Assembly: GCA_031264645.1 (NCBI GenBank)
Contig: JAISDR010000017.1
Coordinates: 1-5,789 of the forward strand
DNA length: 5,789 nt
Direction of reading: 5' to 3'
Origin: Prevotellaceae bacterium
GTDB taxonomy: Bacteria > Bacteroidota > Bacteroidia > Bacteroidales > UBA932
Shown: positions 1 to 5,743 of the stretch, piece by piece
Position numbering within the stretch: position 1 is the stretch's first letter
Layout: every line of letters begins with the position of its first letter
Notes under the pieces: generated by a model
Database searches by the model: none
Told to the model about the DNA's origin: nothing
Seen by the model: the letters and a program-made list of their open reading frames with translations, nothing else
Translations under genes and position numbers: made by a program

Positions 1-176
1 CCGTTTACGATGGAAAACTCTCCAATCCAGTCATATATGACCGGAATCACTTCTTTTCCGCTCATGTTAATATAGCCGAACTTGTTATCCAATTTCACCA
101 TCGCCAAATCATATTCTTCGGAAAACTCTCCAATCCAGTCATATTTGACCGGAATTACTTCATCCTGAGCTGCCAT
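1..176 (-). CDS. WG-repeat (KWG) protein, N-terminal part only; runs off the left edge, 5' end possibly broken
   Basis: Reading leftward from the ATG at 176-174 gives 58 codons open to the window edge. The product contains the WG (KWG) beta repeat: residues of the form EVIPVKYDWIGEFSEEYDL, then VKLDNKFGYINMSGK, then EVIPVIYDWIGEFS again. This gives one full 36-residue unit and the start of the next. The usual Trp of 'WGYI' is Phe here (KFGYIN). WG-repeat proteins are often secreted or surface proteins of unknown role, so no specific function can be given. The start is uncertain. The in-frame codons just before the ATG (197-177) read VALAPFW, and with the following MAAQ they look like the end of a signal peptide, but a TAA stop (200-198) lies immediately ahead of this stretch. 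No Bacteroidota-type promoter or A-rich leader is visible upstream. Either the true start is the ATG or GTG, or the signal-peptide start has been lost and this is a decayed copy. The WG-repeat assignment is firm; gene integrity is not. Confidence 0.6.
   Translation of the reverse strand, partial: MAAQDEVIPVKYDWIGEFSEEYDLAMVKLDNKFGYINMSGKEVIPVIYDWIGEFSIVN
12..161 (-). repeat. 108-bp WG-repeat period seen at DNA level
   Basis: The block at 12-53 recurs at 120-161 with 40 of 42 bases identical; the differences are at 37/145 and 48/156. The offset of 108 bp equals exactly 36 codons, the WG-repeat unit. The near-perfect identity of this block suggests recent unit duplication or gene conversion inside the gene, while the rest of the unit can be compared only once within the window. 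Confidence 0.8.
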
Positions 177-428
177 CCAAAACGGCGCCAGCGCCACTTA
201 GTTACATCAGAGGTTTGTTTATCCAAGAATTACACAAAAAAACAGGACGAAACTATTTTTCAACAAATCATCATTTTTAACACCACCCTTCGTGCCAGTC
301 GGGTTTTGACGTCGTTCGCAAATTCGGGCTGTTATATTTTATTTCGCCAGAAATCCTTTATGGAGGACTTATGTCCCTAATTCTTAGTTCTTAACTCTTA
401 GTTCTTAACTCTTAGTTCTTAACTTAAT
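177..428. other. Gene-free stretch between the WG-repeat fragment and the exporter gene
   Basis: No convincing gene lies here. At its left end, GGCGC-CA-GCGCC (184-195) is a short GC palindrome just upstream of the WG-repeat start. A small hairpin, GGAC-TTAT-GTCC (365-376), lies about 50 bases past the exporter stop. It lacks a U-run on the minus strand, so I do not call it a terminator. Short open stretches occur in several frames around 260-390, but none resembles a protein I recognise. The right end is occupied by the 14-bp tandem repeat described separately. Confidence 0.6.
382..423. repeat. Three perfect tandem copies of a 14-bp unit
   Basis: TCTTAGTTCTTAAC occurs at 382-395, 396-409 and 410-423 without any mismatch. 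Each unit is itself two related 7-mers, TCTTAGT and TCTTAAC. The array ends 5 bases before the stop codon (on the complement) of the exporter gene, so it would fall in the 3' untranslated part of that transcript. No strong hairpin or U-run accompanies it. Such short repeats mutate in copy number by replication slippage. Confidence 0.95.
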
Positions 429-1613
429 TTAGAATCCTGTCGCATATCCGAGTATTCCTGCGATCAAGCCCATTGTTACAGCTGCCAGTTTCATTTTCAC
501 GAAGCTCGTTTTGGATTCGGCTAACAGTGGCAATCCCGAATGTCCGTTCTGTACGAGAGAGTTTGCGAGCAGTATGCTGAACGGTATGCTGCCTTCGACA
601 AACAGGGATATGAAAACGATATGCGGTCCCGATTCGGGTATCAGTCCTATTGCCAGGGCTATAAACAGCATTATCAGTTGATTGTCGTTCATCCATTCGT
701 CGTAGTGCATAAACAGCCCGAGCAGGTATATGAGCAGCAGCGAGCCGAAAGTCCATGTAAACACGCGGAGCAGGTGCCGGTATATCACATGGCGCAGGAT
801 ATGTTCCTTTAAAAAATGTTCCGTAACCGAGAGTACCATCAGGAAAGCTGCTCCGGCGATGAATATAAACATGATATTCAGCCACCTCTCGCCGAATATG
901 TTACCGTGCGAATGGGCGTTGTGATGATGTTCGTGTTCATGCTCGTGTCCGGATATTTCGCCGTGCTGATGTTCGTGTTCAGATATGCTTATTTCGTTTG
1001 CATGGATACAGGTCGCTCCGTCATCGTCGGAATGTTTATGTTCCAGAAGTCCGAGCGCCAGGCTCAGCATAAAAACGATAATCCCCGACAGGATAGCGGC
1101 GCGCGCCGGAGACATGCGTCTGATATTGTGAAAAATATTCGAAGAAAGCCGTTCGGAATGATGTCCGTGAGTTGAATGTACTTCCAGATTGTGGTCGAAA
1201 TGTTTAGGGACACTTTTGGACATGAGGGCGTTTATTGCAAATCCCGCAGCCAGCGCGAGTGAAAAAGTCAGCAGCTTTATCAGCACGGCGTATCCGGGCA
1301 TGGCGGCGAACATCACAAAAGTCTCGTCCCCGGTGTCCGAAATCATGGCAGCCACCAGTCCTCCGAGCTTGAACACATTGTGCGAAAACAGGGATACCGC
1401 CGCAAAGCCTCCCATGCATCCCGGAATCAGTCCCAAAGCTCCGCCAAGGATAACCTGTTTAGCGGGCGATTTCCGTATATTGTCCAGCCGGCGTCCCTTT
1501 GTCGCCACGTTGATATACTCGATAATCAGCATCATGATTACGACCAGTCCGGTTATATATACGGAGTTTCTGAGAATTTCCGTCAATTCCGAAAACCGAA
1601 AATCGTCGAGCAT
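429..1613 (-). CDS. Predicted 10-helix inner-membrane metal exporter (putative manganese transporter, ArsP_2-like family)
   Basis: This 394-residue membrane protein has about ten hydrophobic segments, near residues 18-34, 52-73, 82-103, 106-130, 170-190, 244-264, 283-303, 312-326, 330-352 and 372-392. Two related signature stretches show an internally duplicated fold: GLIPGCMGG (61-69) with ISDTGDETF (91-99) in the first half, and GLIPESGPH (323-331) with LVQNGHSGLPLLAESK (353-368) in the second. D93, D96, E97 and E327 are candidate metal ligands inside the membrane. A cytoplasmic or periplasmic loop between helices (137-152 and 192-236) is very rich in His with Asp and Glu, for example GHEHEHEHHH, as in many divalent-metal transporters. 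From memory this matches the family annotated as putative manganese transporter or heavy-metal exporter; the metal itself is inferred. The ATG at 1613 lies 7 bases after the stop of the acetyltransferase gene, so translational coupling is likely. No terminator is seen after the TAA. Confidence 0.85.
   Translation of the reverse strand: MLDDFRFSELTEILRNSVYITGLVVIMMLIIEYINVATKGRRLDNIRKSPAKQVILGGALGLIPGCMGGFAAVSLFSHNVFKLGGLVAAMISDTGDETFVMFAAMPGYAVLIKLLTFSLALAAGFAINALMSKSVPKHFDHNLEVHSTHGHHSERLSSNIFHNIRRMSPARAAILSGIIVFMLSLALGLLEHKHSDDDGATCIHANEISISEHEHQHGEISGHEHEHEHHHNAHSHGNIFGERWLNIMFIFIAGAAFLMVLSVTEHFLKEHILRHVIYRHLLRVFTWTFGSLLLIYLLGLFMHYDEWMNDNQLIMLFIALAIGLIPESGPHIVFISLFVEGSIPFSILLANSLVQNGHSGLPLLAESKTSFVKMKLAAVTMGLIAGILGYATGF
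925..981 (-). repeat. Direct repeat encoding part of the His-rich loop
   Basis: The 15 bases TGATGTTCGTGTTCA (plus-strand reading) occur at 925-939 and again at 967-981, a 42-bp (14-codon) offset. On the minus strand they encode the EHEHQ and EHEHH cores of the exporter's histidine loop. This suggests that the loop grew by in-frame duplication. Confidence 0.75.
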
Positions 1614-1620
1614 ATCAATC

Positions 1621-2271
1621 TTATATCAAATGTATCTTGCGTAAACTTTTTCTCAGCCGGGCAATCCTTTTGGGCGACAGTATCTTTTCCGGGATCATTT
1701 CAGCTGTTTGCCTGTCGATTTCCAGCTTTTTTCTGGCTGTCCTGTGCTTTTCGGGATCGTACAGCATTCCCGTACAGAGGCACATCCGCCTGTTATTTTC
1801 CTGAAGAATATGATAGTTCCTGCAGCCTTCGCATCCTTTCCAGAAATCGTCGTCTCCGGTCAGTTCCGAAAAAGTTACGGGGACGTATCCAAGCTCGGAG
1901 TTCAGTTTCATTACCGCCAGTCCGGTTGTTATGCTGAATATCTTTGCGTCGGGATACAGCTTTCGCGAAAGGTCGAATATTGCCCGCTTGATTTTCCGGG
2001 CTAAACCCGTATTCCTGTATTCGGGATCGACAATCAGCCCCGAATTGGCGACAAAACGCTTGTGCTGCCACGATTCGATATAGCTAAAACCGATGAGGCG
2101 GTCGCCGTCGAGCGCGACAATCGCCTTTCCTTCCTCCATTTTCTTTGCGACATATTCGGGCGATCTTTTCGCTATTCCCGTACCGCGTTTAAGCGCAGAT
2201 TCATACATCAGACTGCACACCGTTTCGGCATATTTCACATGCGAACTGTTTGCGATAAGAATTTCTACCAT
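1621..2271 (-). CDS. GNAT-family N-acetyltransferase with C-terminal cysteine motif
   Basis: This 216-residue protein belongs to the GNAT acyl-CoA transferase superfamily. The N-terminal strand and helices (1-70) carry AIVALDGDRLIGFSYIES. Motif A follows as SGLIVDPEYRNTGLARKI (77-94), with the R86-x-x-G89-x-A91 loop that binds the acyl-CoA pyrophosphate. ITTGLAVMKLNSELGYVPV (114-132) is the late helix-strand that completes the fold. Beyond this core, C147-x-x-C150 and C164-x-C166, inside the conserved-looking stretch FWKGCEGC to MCLCTGMLYDP, could form a metal site. The last 40 residues are strongly basic and look helical. From memory, close relatives in Bacteroidales lie next to argG and have been considered possible N-acylglutamate synthases of arginine synthesis, but here the neighbours are ppdK and a metal exporter, so the substrate is not established. 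The ATG at 2271 is preceded by an A-rich stretch (taaaaa) rather than a Shine-Dalgarno site. It starts 26 bases after the ppdK stop. Confidence 0.85.
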   Translation of the reverse strand: MVEILIANSSHVKYAETVCSLMYESALKRGTGIAKRSPEYVAKKMEEGKAIVALDGDRLIGFSYIESWQHKRFVANSGLIVDPEYRNTGLARKIKRAIFDLSRKLYPDAKIFSITTGLAVMKLNSELGYVPVTFSELTGDDDFWKGCEGCRNYHILQENNRRMCLCTGMLYDPEKHRTARKKLEIDRQTAEMIPEKILSPKRIARLRKSLRKIHLI

Positions 2272-2297
2272 TTTTTAATTCAGTTATAACAGAACAT

Positions 2298-5042
2298 CTA
2301 CTTTTTAGACTTGATGGCAGCCTGTGCGGCAGCCAGCCTTGCTATCGGCACCCTGTATGGCGAACAGCTGACATAGTTAAGCCCTACGGTGTGGCAAAAT
2401 TCCACAGACGAGGGTTCGCCTCCATGTTCTCCGCAGATGCCGACTTTCAGCAGCGGGCGTACGCTCCGCCCTTTCAGGGTCGCCATCGAGATCAGCTGTC
2501 CGATACCTTTACGGTCAAGTATCTGGAAAGGATCGGATTTCAGTATTCCCTTGTCGAGATATATCGGGAGGAATTTACTGATATCGTCGCGCGAATAACC
2601 GTAAGTCAATTGAGTGAGGTCGTTCGTTCCAAACGAGAAGAACTCAGCCGATTCGGCTATTCTGTCGGCAGTAAGCGCGGCTCTTGGCACTTCGATCATC
2701 GAGCCTATTTTGTATTCCACCCTGTCGCCCATCTCCAAAAACACTTTTTCGGCGGTGGCGCGTATGATTTCTTCCTGAAATTTCATTTCGTACAGTATCC
2801 CCGTCAGAGGCACCATTATTTCGGGAATTGCGTTTACGCCTTTTTTCTTCAGCGTCAGCACAGACTGCAATATCGCTCTTGTCTGCATTTCGGTGATTTC
2901 GGGATACGTGTTTGCCAGACGGCAGCCGCGATGTCCGAGCATGGGATTGGTTTCGTGCAGTGATTCAACCTTCTGGCGGATAACCTCGACAGGCACGCCC
3001 ATCACTTTCGACATCTCTTCCTGACCCTTGCTGTCATGAGGCAAAAATTCATGAAGAGGGGGATCAAGCAGCCTGACAATCACCGGAAGATCGTGCATTT
3101 CCGCAAATATCTCCTCAAAATCCTTCTGTTGCAGCGGCAGGAGCTTGTCTAAAGCTTTGCGCCTGTCTTCTACAGTTTCGGCAAGAATCATTTCCCTCAT
3201 GGGGACGATTTTATCTTCCTTGAAAAACATGTGCTCGGTACGGCACAGACCGATTCCTTCGGCGCCGAATTTTCTTGCTATAGCCGCATCTTCGGGAGTG
3301 TCGGCATTGGCTCTCACCTGCAAGTGAGCGTATTTTCCCGACAACTTCATTAGCCTGTTGAAATCTTCGTTCAGTTCGGGTTTGGCGGGTATGGTTTTTA
3401 CCTTGCCTTCGTAAACTTCCCCGGTAGTTCCGTTCAGCGATATCCATTCTCCTTCGCTGAATTTCTTTCCCTTAACGGTAACGGTACGCTGTTTGTAGTC
3501 GATTTCAAGTCCCGAAGCTCCTGACACGCAGCATTTACCCATTCCGCGCGCTACGACTGCTGCATGTGAAGTCATTCCTCCGCGGGCGGTCAGTATTCCC
3601 TGCGCGACGTTCATTCCCCGCAGGTCTTCGGGCGAGGTTTCTATACGTACTAAAATTAATTTTGCCTCGTTGTCCTTTTCGTACCGCTGTTCGGCGTCTT
3701 CGGCAAAGAAAACTATCTGTCCCGAAGCGGCGCCCGGAGAAGCGGGCAATCCTTTAGTAATAACATTTACCTTATATAATTCTTCCGGATCGAATATCGG
3801 ATGCAGCAGTTCGTCGACTTTTTCGGGTTCAACCCTGAGCACCGCTTCATCTTCCTTCAACATTCCCTGACTGAGCATTTCCATGGCAACTTTCACGGCG
3901 GCAGCGCCTGTACGCTTGGCGTTGCGGGTCTGCAGCATCCACAGTTTGCCGTCCTGAATGGTGAACTCCAAATCCTGCATGTCGCGGTAATGGTTTTCAA
4001 GTTTCTGCTGCAGTTCCATCAAATCACTGTAAGCCGCCGGCATGGTTTCTTCAAGAGACGGCGCTTCGGCTTTCCTTTTTTCTTCGGATATGCCCTGACG
4101 CTTAGCCCAGCGGCGCGAACCTTCCAGGGTAATCTGCTGCGGAGTACGGATACCTGCAACAACGTCTTCGCCCTGTGCATTGATAAGATATTCTCCGTTG
4201 AATATGTTCTCGCCCGTAGCGGCGTCGCGCGTAAAGGCTACTCCGGTCGCCGACCTGTCGCCCATGTTGCCGAATACCATCGACTGTACATTGACAGCCG
4301 TTCCCCATTCCTGCGGTATCTTGTTCAGTTTGCGATACAGGATTGCACGGTCGTTCATCCAGCTGTCGAACACGGCTGCTACCGCGCCCCACAGTTGCTG
4401 CCAGGGGTCGGATGGAAAATCGCTGCCTGTCTTTTCCTTGACCGCGATCTTAAAGCGTGTTACCAGTTCTTTCATGTCTGCGGCAGAGAGTTCGGTATCC
4501 AGCTTTACATTTCTTTTCTTTTTCAGTTCGTCAATGATTTCCTCAAAGGGATCTTTATCTTCCTTGTTTTCGGGTTTCATGCCGAGAACCACATCTCCGT
4601 ACATCTGCACAAACCTGCGATAGGAATCCCATGCAAATCGCGGGTTTCCACTCTTTTGAGCTATGATTTCCACAGCCTCGTCGTTTAAACCGAGATTGAG
4701 TATGGTGTCCATCATTCCCGGCATTGAAGCCCTCGCTCCCGAACGTACGGAAACAAGCAGCGGATTGACGCTGTCGGCAAATTTCGGTCCATCAACAGCG
4801 GCTTCCACTCTCAGCATCGCCTTTTTCACTTCCTCGCTGATGGTCTCAATAATTTTATCTTTCCCGTGTACAAAATATTCGTTGCACACTTCCGTCGTGA
4901 TGGTGAATCCGGGAGGTACGGGTACTCCGATAAGATTCATTTCGGCAAGATTTGCACCTTTCCCGCCAAGCAGTTCCCTCATGCTTTCGTTTCCTTCAGC
5001 TGTCTTATTTCCAAAGAAATATACGCGTTTTTTCAGTTCCAT
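2298..5042 (-). CDS. ppdK: Pyruvate, phosphate dikinase (EC 2.7.9.1)
   Basis: This cytoplasmic enzyme catalyses ATP + Pi + pyruvate <-> AMP + PPi + phosphoenolpyruvate. In anaerobes it can run either toward gluconeogenesis or as a PPi-saving glycolytic step. The product of 914 residues is complete and close to the usual family length (about 870-910). Domain 1 is the ATP-grasp nucleotide-binding part (1-375), with GGKGANLAEM (26-35), SVRSGARASMPGMMDTILNLG (98-118), E359 in LEF and Q371 in LQTRN. Domain 2 is the swivelling phosphohistidine domain, with GGMTSHAAVVARGMGKCCV (488-506). H493 is the catalytic histidine, and T491 matches the threonine that regulatory kinases modify in plants. Domain 3 is the PEP/pyruvate TIM barrel, with GLCRTEHMFF (598-607, R601), VRLLDPPLHEF (656-666, R657), GHRGCRL (703-709), IEVPRA (783-788), SFGTNDLTQ (803-811) and GICGEHGGEP (868-877, C870 the proposed proton donor). 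All key residues I can place are present, so it should be active. The ATG at 5042 has an A-rich leader and a promoter about 40 bases upstream. It heads the presumed three-gene operon. Confidence 0.98.
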   Translation of the reverse strand: MELKKRVYFFGNKTAEGNESMRELLGGKGANLAEMNLIGVPVPPGFTITTEVCNEYFVHGKDKIIETISEEVKKAMLRVEAAVDGPKFADSVNPLLVSVRSGARASMPGMMDTILNLGLNDEAVEIIAQKSGNPRFAWDSYRRFVQMYGDVVLGMKPENKEDKDPFEEIIDELKKKRNVKLDTELSAADMKELVTRFKIAVKEKTGSDFPSDPWQQLWGAVAAVFDSWMNDRAILYRKLNKIPQEWGTAVNVQSMVFGNMGDRSATGVAFTRDAATGENIFNGEYLINAQGEDVVAGIRTPQQITLEGSRRWAKRQGISEEKRKAEAPSLEETMPAAYSDLMELQQKLENHYRDMQDLEFTIQDGKLWMLQTRNAKRTGAAAVKVAMEMLSQGMLKEDEAVLRVEPEKVDELLHPIFDPEELYKVNVITKGLPASPGAASGQIVFFAEDAEQRYEKDNEAKLILVRIETSPEDLRGMNVAQGILTARGGMTSHAAVVARGMGKCCVSGASGLEIDYKQRTVTVKGKKFSEGEWISLNGTTGEVYEGKVKTIPAKPELNEDFNRLMKLSGKYAHLQVRANADTPEDAAIARKFGAEGIGLCRTEHMFFKEDKIVPMREMILAETVEDRRKALDKLLPLQQKDFEEIFAEMHDLPVIVRLLDPPLHEFLPHDSKGQEEMSKVMGVPVEVIRQKVESLHETNPMLGHRGCRLANTYPEITEMQTRAILQSVLTLKKKGVNAIPEIMVPLTGILYEMKFQEEIIRATAEKVFLEMGDRVEYKIGSMIEVPRAALTADRIAESAEFFSFGTNDLTQLTYGYSRDDISKFLPIYLDKGILKSDPFQILDRKGIGQLISMATLKGRSVRPLLKVGICGEHGGEPSSVEFCHTVGLNYVSCSPYRVPIARLAAAQAAIKSKK

Positions 5043-5083
5043 ATTTAATCGTTTTCTTTAAAACAGAATTTATAAATTGGCTG

Positions 5084-5113
5084 CAAAGATACACTATATA
5101 TTTAATATGCAAA
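5084..5113 (-). promoter_or_regulatory. Bacteroidota-type promoter of ppdK
   Basis: On the minus strand TATCTTTG (5091-5084) fits the -7 box TAnnTTTG of Bacteroidota housekeeping sigma. TTTTTTG ends at 5110 and supplies the TTTG/TTG -33 element, with an 18-base gap. Transcription would start near 5077-5080, giving a leader of roughly 35-38 nucleotides. The leader has no Shine-Dalgarno sequence but does have the AAAGAAAA-type A-rich stretch expected in this phylum. Confidence 0.8.
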
Positions 5114-5211
5114 AAATGAGCGGAAAGAAGGGGGACGAAGGCGAAATGTTGGACGAATTACCCGAATTACTTTCTTCCGAATTGTTGCATAATCATTCCG
5201 TGGTATCGGAT
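5114..5211. other. Spacer between the ppdK promoter and the 21-bp repeat array
   Basis: No gene is supported. Plus-strand ATGs here open a frame that runs into the repeat array and stops at 5349, but it has no promoter of its own and overlaps the ppdK promoter. A short direct repeat, CCGAATTAC-like (GACGAATTACCCGAATTAC, 5152-5170), is present. Confidence 0.5.
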
Positions 5212-5400
5212 GGATGTTTTGAAATACTAAGTAGATATTCTGAAATGTGCGGAAGATATTCTGAAATATGTGGAGAACATTCTGAAATATGTGGAAGATA
5301 TTCTGAAAAGCGTGGAGAATGTTCTGAAATGTGTAAAGGATATTCTTAAATATGTGGAAGATATTCTAAGATGCGCGGAAAACATTCTGAGATATACAAT
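5212..5400. repeat. Nine tandem 21-bp repeats built on a TTC-N-GAA dyad
   Basis: The anchor TTCTGAAAT, with minor variants, begins at 5217, 5238, 5259, 5280, 5301, 5322, 5343, 5364 and 5385: nine units with no change of spacing, 189 bp in all. A central unit reads AGATATTCTGAAATATGTGG plus A. Inside it ATATT-CTGA-AATAT is a perfect 5-bp-arm inverted repeat, with TTCTGAA at its centre. Outer units are more diverged (for example TTTTGAAAT in the first, TTCTTAAAT in the seventh position, TTCTAAGAT in the eighth), the pattern expected of an ageing array. The array sits about 100 bp upstream of the ppdK promoter. It may be a neutral minisatellite or an array of protein-binding sites; the sequence does not decide. 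Confidence 0.93.
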
Positions 5401-5470
5401 TGTGAAAAAGTAAAGAAAAATACATTAAGGTACGCGAAATAAATAACATGTAAATGTTTAAACGAAGATG
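5401..5470. other. A-rich spacer with one small inverted repeat
   Basis: AACAT-GTAA-ATGTT (5445-5458) is a perfect 5-bp-arm inverted repeat in otherwise A-rich DNA between the 21-bp array and the triple-hairpin element. It could be a weak operator or chance, given the base composition. No coding frame is supported. Confidence 0.4.
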
Positions 5471-5560
5471 CGTGCAGCTCTGAAAGAGCGTAATCAATAG
5501 CGTAGAGGCAACGCCCTACGAATATAGACCACAACATCAATTAAGCCCTGACGGGACTTA
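5471..5560. repeat. Triple-hairpin palindromic element, probably a decayed dispersed repeat
   Basis: Three hairpins follow each other. The first is GCTCT-GAA-AGAGC (5477-5489). The second is CGTAG-A-GGC-AAC-GCC-CTACG (5501-5520), an 8-bp stem with one bulged A. The third is TAAG-C-CC-TGACG-GG-A-CTTA (5542-5560), with a single C/A mismatch. Spacers of 11 and 21 bases separate them. The third stem's mismatch and the second's bulged A look like decay from perfect palindromes, for example a canonical CGTAGGGC-AAC-GCCCTACG. From memory, similar elements with cores like GCCCTGAAAGGGC are scattered between genes in Bacteroidota genomes. That parallel cannot be verified from this window alone. Confidence 0.65.
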
Positions 5561-5607
5561 TTTTAAATTTTGGAATTGCTTGTAAAACAGCAAGATAAGA
5601 TGTTATT

Positions 5608-5690
5608 TTTGTTTTATGGGGTACGAATTAGAGCGGATTTTAAATACCTGTTTGGCCGCTTCTGACCACCCTTTGTCTGCATAAAACTCA
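5608..5690 (-). ncRNA. Candidate structured small RNA (or 22-codon microgene) behind a strong promoter
   Basis: The promoter at 5695-5725 would start RNA near 5688-5690. From 5687 the RNA reads GUUUUAUG (5687-5680), which pairs perfectly with CAUAAAAC (5618-5611). Nested inside are GGGU with ACCC (5671-5668 with 5622-5619) and AG-A-AGCGG with CCGCUCU (5663-5656 with 5636-5630, one bulge), closing on an A/U-rich loop of about 19 bases. This is a long interrupted hairpin of about 80 nucleotides that begins at the predicted RNA 5' end. The same segment holds a 22-codon frame, ATG at 5682 to TAA at 5614, starting MQTKGGQKRPNRYLKS, with six basic and no acidic residues. No U-run terminator is obvious after 5611. 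I do not recognise the RNA family, and it could also be the remnant of a leader whose gene is lost. Confidence 0.3.
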
Positions 5691-5694
5691 AGGG

Positions 5695-5725
5695 CAAAGA
5701 TACGGCATTTTTTTGAAAAACCAAA
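5695..5725 (-). promoter_or_regulatory. Bacteroidota-type promoter with no obvious downstream gene
   Basis: On the minus strand TTTG (5725-5722), a 19-base spacer and TATCTTTG (5702-5695) match the Bacteroidota consensus more exactly than the ppdK promoter does. A small inverted repeat, TGAT-AAATA-ATCA (5731-5743), lies just upstream and could be an operator. The first annotated gene in this direction, ppdK, is 650 bases away and has its own promoter, so this site probably serves the candidate small RNA or microgene at 5608-5690. Confidence 0.7.
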
Positions 5726-5743
5726 CTTTTTGATAAATAATCA

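Noticed and set aside
365..376. GGAC-TTAT-GTCC hairpin as operon terminator
   Set aside because: The stem is only 4 bp and no U-run follows on the minus strand.
540..1175. Overlapping plus-strand frames opposite the exporter gene
   Set aside because: They are antisense shadows of a well-supported membrane protein, with no promoter or domain support.
3801..4688. 295-codon plus-strand frame opposite ppdK
   Set aside because: It lies wholly inside the intact ppdK gene on the other strand; its residues have no recognisable family pattern, and the long frame follows from the codon bias of ppdK.
5077..5349. 90-codon plus-strand reading frame covering the 21-bp repeats
   Set aside because: It begins inside the ppdK promoter region, has no promoter of its own, and half of it is the tandem repeat; low-complexity repeats keep frames open by chance when the unit is a multiple of three.
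5212..5400. CRISPR array
   Set aside because: The 21-bp units abut with no unique spacers, and no cas genes are present.
5346..5540. 64-codon minus-strand frame through the triple-hairpin element
   Set aside because: It is composed of the palindromic element and repeat array, with no recognisable domain and no suitable start signal.
5571..5594. Hairpin TTGCT-TGTAAAAC-AGCAA as a terminator of the candidate small RNA
   Set aside because: Stem of five mostly A/U-containing pairs with no following U-tract; too weak to call.
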